Source: Verrucomicrobiota bacterium
Lineage (GTDB): Bacteria > Verrucomicrobiota > Verrucomicrobiia > Verrucomicrobiales > Akkermansiaceae
Assembly (NCBI GenBank): GCA_030835305.1
Contig: JAURPJ010000031.1
Coordinates: 1 to 55,054 of the forward strand
DNA length: 55,054 nucleotides
Direction: 5' to 3'
Of the stretch, positions 52,576 to 55,054 are shown in pieces. Position 1 is the stretch's first letter, and every line of letters begins with the position of its first letter. A program made the position numbers and the translations under genes. The notes beneath the pieces are model-generated. The model was given only the letters and a program-made list of their open reading frames with translations. It had not been told where the DNA came from and ran no database searches.

Positions 52576-52590
52576 TAATCAAACACTCTT

Positions 52591-52719
52591 ATGAAAAAAC
52601 TGATAACAATCCTCGCCCTTGGATTCATTGTCGCCGGATTAGCCAGTTGCTGTAATTCGGCACCTGCACAGGCTTCTAGTCCGACCACTCCGGTTGGACC
52701 TGTCGTGATCGAAAAATAG
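52591..52719 (+). CDS. Small lipoprotein, 42 residues
   Basis: ATG 52591 to TAG 52717-52719 encodes MKKLITILALGFIVAGLASC, a textbook type II signal peptide with lipobox LASC. The mature tail is only about 23 residues long, rich in Pro/Ser/Thr (SSPTTPVGPVVIEK). It starts 15 bases after the stop of the 274-residue lipoprotein, so the pair is probably cotranscribed. A strong terminator follows. Its role is unknown; small lipoproteins of this kind often work as envelope accessory or entericidin-like factors. Confidence 0.75.
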   Translation: MKKLITILALGFIVAGLASCCNSAPAQASSPTTPVGPVVIEK

Positions 52720-52748
52720 GGCTCGGGGAAATCCCCCGAAATAGCAGG

Positions 52749-52790
52749 GCCGTCCGTGTGCGATTGATCGCATGCGGGCGGCTTTTTCTT
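52749..52790 (+). terminator. Strong intrinsic terminator of the lipoprotein operon
   Basis: A 15-bp imperfect stem (GCCGTCCGTGTGCGA at 52749-52763 with TCGCATGCGGGCGGC at 52768-52782, three wobble pairs, loop of four) is followed by TTTTTCTT. It lies 29 bases after the small lipoprotein stop. Confidence 0.92.
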
Positions 52791-52797
52791 TGGCCAC

Positions 52798-52833
52798 AAA
52801 AAAGAGCGAACACGTCCAAGGCCGCCCTTTTTT
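52798..52833 (-). terminator. Possible weak terminator of the OmpA-domain protein gene
   Basis: Six As (52798-52803) and six Ts (52828-52833) flank a short stem (AGAGCG / CGCCCT, one mismatch) 14 bases after the stop at 52848. On the minus strand a T-run follows the stem. Confidence 0.35.
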
Positions 52834-52847
52834 AAAAGTGATGCCGC

Positions 52848-54026
52848 CTAAGGCCGGATTTCCCAAACTTCACAGACCTGGTTGGGAGAATCTTCGGGGC
52901 CAAAGCGTTTGCCTTCTCCCAGGTAAACCGCTTGGACTCCGTGGTCCTTTCCTTTGTGATAATTCACCATTGAAGCAACGCGGGTGGCCCGGCGAGAGGA
53001 AAATTCCTTGTTGTTTTTAGAGTCGCCTGAAGTGGAGGCATAACCGACGACGAGAAAAAACGAATTTGGATTGGCCGACTTCAGCATATCTTCGATGTGG
53101 GCTTCATGCTCAAGAGCAATCTGAGCACTACCGTCCTTGAAATTGATGGACTCGCGAACATTCGCTTTGATTTGCTCACTGAAGGTAGCGTAGGTATCAC
53201 GGCGGGCGCGGTGATCTTCCGTTTCGATCTTTTTGAGAGCTCGATAAAGAGCAACTGCCCGTGGCGAAAGGTCGTCCTGGGTCACAAAGAGTTTGGGACC
53301 GGCAAGCTCGGTCATGAGCCGCTGGTTCTCGGACCTCAGTCTCGTATTTTCAGTAATACTGTCGTCGAGTTGGGCTTTAAGGAGCGCGTAGGTGTTGGCA
53401 TCAATCATGCCCTTGCTTTTATTCTGCATTCCGGCCATTTGGGTGCCCAGACGGCCGATCTCGGCTTTGGCGGTATCGAGTTCGGCACGGAGCCTGTCGT
53501 ACTCGCTCTGGCTTACCATCCCAGCAGATGTGGAGCGGGCTTGCTCGAGTTGGCGCTGGAGATCCGCTGCCCGAGCGGCATCGATGCGGTATTGATCTCT
53601 CTCGTTACGAAGGTCTGCGTTGGCAGCCGCGAGGGCTGAGGCATCGGCGCGGGCTGCGCGGAGAGCTGAGGCATCACTGGCGCTGGAGTTCGCAAGTCGG
53701 GCGAGAGCCTCGGTGTCATTCTTGATTTGAACGACCAAAGCCTGGGGATCTGTGGTGACCCCGGGAATTCCAGCAATGCGGAGCTGCTCGCTTTTTTCCT
53801 TCTGTTCTTCAAGTTTTTTTCGGAGTTCGGCAACTTCGGAATCCTCCTGGTTGCCTCCGCTTTTATCAAATTGCTGTGTAATCACCAGCAGAAGAAGGAG
53901 CAGGACGACTGCGCCCATAATGATCCCCAAGATAAGGTTTTGGTTAGAGGACGGGGTGGCCCCGACCCCGATCTTCGGTTTTTCTGCACCGACCTCCGTC
54001 TTCGGTTGTTCTATATCTTCTGCCAT
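52848..54026 (-). CDS. Membrane-anchored coiled-coil protein with OmpA-like C-terminal domain
   Basis: The 392-residue product begins with a cytoplasmic-type N-terminus and one transmembrane span (NLILGIIMGAVVLLLLLLVI, about 30-50). A long Ala/Arg-rich helical region (about 60-235) follows, likely a coiled coil. The C-terminal part (about 280-392) contains a peptidoglycan-binding OmpA-like domain: INFKDGSAQIALEHEAHIED, FFLVVGYASTSGDSKNN, KEFSSRRATRVASMV and GEGKRFGPEDSPNQVCEVW. It would bridge inner membrane and cell wall. It is divergent from the YugP-like gene, with 99 bases between the starts. Confidence 0.85.
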   Translation of the reverse strand: MAEDIEQPKTEVGAEKPKIGVGATPSSNQNLILGIIMGAVVLLLLLLVITQQFDKSGGNQEDSEVAELRKKLEEQKEKSEQLRIAGIPGVTTDPQALVVQIKNDTEALARLANSSASDASALRAARADASALAAANADLRNERDQYRIDAARAADLQRQLEQARSTSAGMVSQSEYDRLRAELDTAKAEIGRLGTQMAGMQNKSKGMIDANTYALLKAQLDDSITENTRLRSENQRLMTELAGPKLFVTQDDLSPRAVALYRALKKIETEDHRARRDTYATFSEQIKANVRESINFKDGSAQIALEHEAHIEDMLKSANPNSFFLVVGYASTSGDSKNNKEFSSRRATRVASMVNYHKGKDHGVQAVYLGEGKRFGPEDSPNQVCEVWEIRP

Positions 54027-54125
54027 GAAAAGGTGTTTCTAGGTGTGGGCGCGAAGTCTGGATGAAAAGGTGAAAAATGAAATTCAAAATTCACGGATTA
54101 AAGGAGAGGATATTGAAAATTAGCA

Positions 54126-54770
54126 ATGTCCAAATTTCTTCTTCTTTTGGGGTTACTCCCCGTTTTCTTCTCATTCGTCGCCCGGAAATTTCTGAGCGAC
54201 AAGATCGTTCGCAAAGAGGGTGGGAAAGAAGTGTCGCTTTCCGGCCTCGAAATGGTTGAGCGAGTGCTCAAAAAAGGGAAGGCCGGAGAGGTCGATATTC
54301 AGCTGAAAAAGCGGCCTTTTATGGTTTTGGGGCCGGATCATCTTGTGATCTCCCCCTCGCTGGCTGAATCCCGGCGGGCCCGCGATGTCGCGGAAGCGGG
54401 TATTTTGGCGGGCTTGGTCCTGATGGCCCGTCGGCAGGAGAAAGTGGTGGGCTGGCGACGGTGGGCGGTAAAGTTCGGCTCGGCGATGCCGGCATTCACC
54501 ACGATTGTGATGTTTTTTGCGATGGTGATGGGGCGATTGTCAGCCTCACTTTGCTTTGGTGTCGTCGCGGCCTCGCTGGGGCTGGCGACTGCTTTTTTGT
54601 GGTTTACGCTTCCGGTTGAAAGGGCCGCGGCCGGAACCGTGGCCGAGATGTTGGACGAGACCGCCCTGGTGGCCCGTCGCTCCGAAGGGGAAAGGCTGGC
54701 AAATCTCGTGCGGGCGCTCGGCTGGCGGAGAATTGTGCCGGGTGCTATCGCCTGGATTGCAGGCAAGTAG
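54126..54770 (+). CDS. YugP-like membrane protein lacking the HEXXH zinc motif
   Basis: The 214-residue product has the YugP/PF04298 (neutral zinc metallopeptidase) architecture: an N-terminal span (MSKFLLLLGLLPVFFSFVA), LSGLEMVERVLKKG, the region before the active site (LVISPSLAESRRARDVAEAG), two or three further spans (TTIVMFFAMVMG, LATAFLWFTLPVE), and a C-terminal MLDETALVARRSEGERL with the LPVE motif. Where family members have HEVGH, this one reads AGILAGLVL, so the zinc ligands and the catalytic Glu are missing. It is probably a pseudo-enzyme. AGGAGAGG lies 18 bases before ATG 54126, a longer spacing than usual, so the start is uncertain. Confidence 0.78.
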   Translation: MSKFLLLLGLLPVFFSFVARKFLSDKIVRKEGGKEVSLSGLEMVERVLKKGKAGEVDIQLKKRPFMVLGPDHLVISPSLAESRRARDVAEAGILAGLVLMARRQEKVVGWRRWAVKFGSAMPAFTTIVMFFAMVMGRLSASLCFGVVAASLGLATAFLWFTLPVERAAAGTVAEMLDETALVARRSEGERLANLVRALGWRRIVPGAIAWIAGK

Positions 54771-54778
54771 CACCTGCT

Positions 54779-55054
54779 CTACTTCTTCAAAGTGACGACA
54801 ACCGCACGGTGGTCGGAGGCCTCATTCCAAATATCGGGGTCGGCAATGTAGGAATTGTCCTTATCGACATCCGGATAAACCGCAGGCGACACCATGACCC
54901 AGTCGAAGCGGGCATATTGCTGCTGGTATGACCAAAAGTGGGTCCAGAGATGCCCCCGGGAGTCCTTGACGAAAACGTCTCCCAAATAGGTGTCGCTCTT
55001 GTATTTCCCCATCAGCATGGCGAGAGGCGGGGTCTTGCGGGTGTCGTTCATGTC
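54779..55054 (-). CDS. Endonuclease/exonuclease/phosphatase family protein (5' part outside window)
   Basis: The last ~91 residues of an EEP-family protein are present; the frame continues past base 55054. The fragment begins DMNDTRKTPPL, the EEP-type DxNDT motif with its Asp and Asn, and ends with SDHRAVVVTL, the catalytic Asp-His. Between them are KYKSDTYLGDVFVKD and FDWVMVSPAVYPDVDKDN, as in secreted hydrolases of this fold. An internal ATG at 55051 is not taken as a start. It is convergent with the YugP-like gene, with eight bases between the stops. Confidence 0.82.
   Translation of the reverse strand, partial: DMNDTRKTPPLAMLMGKYKSDTYLGDVFVKDSRGHLWTHFWSYQQQYARFDWVMVSPAVYPDVDKDNSYIADPDIWNEASDHRAVVVTLKK

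Noticed and set aside
1-55054. Search for CRISPR arrays, tRNA or rRNA genes, restriction-modification and defence systems, and prophage genes
   Set aside because: No repeated spacer-like units, clover-leaf sequences, rRNA-like blocks or phage structural genes were seen by eye. A dedicated scan with tRNAscan-SE or similar could not be run.

Overview
The window looks like chromosome of a verrucomicrobial bacterium (phylum Verrucomicrobiota, probably Verrucomicrobiae). The inference rests on gene content: a very long PVC-type protein joining a beta-propeller dehydrogenase, HEAT repeats and two CxxCH haem sites, a DUF1080 glycoside-type hydrolase, a secreted sulfatase, a PhoD-like phosphatase, a lamin-tail/CotH protein and a PQQ-like propeller protein, mixed with ordinary housekeeping genes. 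No rRNA, tRNA, CRISPR array or intact insertion sequence was seen. Many transcription units end in clear intrinsic terminators. Shine-Dalgarno sequences are mostly weak, so several starts were chosen from signal peptides and domain boundaries.

Layout. 1-6.6 kb: a partial PQQ-propeller gene (-), dnaE (+), a doubtful small-ORF region, glycyl-tRNA synthetase (-) and a 29-residue membrane peptide (+). 6.6-10.7 kb: a compact + strand cluster of NRDE protein, ATP-grasp enzyme, lysophospholipid acyltransferase, DinB-like protein and OlsB-like N-acyltransferase, which together suggest synthesis of an acyl-amino-acid membrane lipid. 10.7-17.9 kb: minus-strand lipoprotein, secreted charged coiled-coil protein, a decayed ORF, and the 1504-residue PVC dehydrogenase/cytochrome. 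17.9-22.4 kb: leuB flanked by relics of IS630 and IS30 transposases, then a GNAT and a DUF1080 protein. 22.4-26.5 kb: a + strand run of MOSC, DUF2288, rlmN, a secreted protein, a peptidoglycan amidase and a TPMT-like methyltransferase.

26.8-32.6 kb: DUF6580 membrane protein, sulfatase, VC0807-type membrane protein, class II fructose-bisphosphate aldolase and a CNT nucleoside transporter. 32.7-38.9 kb: two large secreted genes in convergent orientation (CotH/lamin-tail and PhoD-like). 39.0-41.5 kb: overlapping holB-obgE-GGCT operon. 41.6-47.5 kb: minus-strand RRM protein, a three-gene overlapping unit (DUF1611, PLP racemase, unknown 123-residue protein) that looks like D-amino-acid metabolism, an M42 aminopeptidase, a peroxiredoxin and a YbjN protein. 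47.6-55 kb: a broken secreted-protein gene, leuA, a decayed and an intact L,D-transpeptidase in tandem, two lipoproteins, an OmpA-domain envelope protein, a YugP-like membrane protein that has lost its zinc motif, and the end of an exo/endonuclease/phosphatase gene.

The theme is cell-envelope and secreted carbohydrate/phosphate/sulfate-ester hydrolysis mixed with core replication and leucine biosynthesis. Several genes show single-base lesions, indicating either active gene decay or local sequence error.
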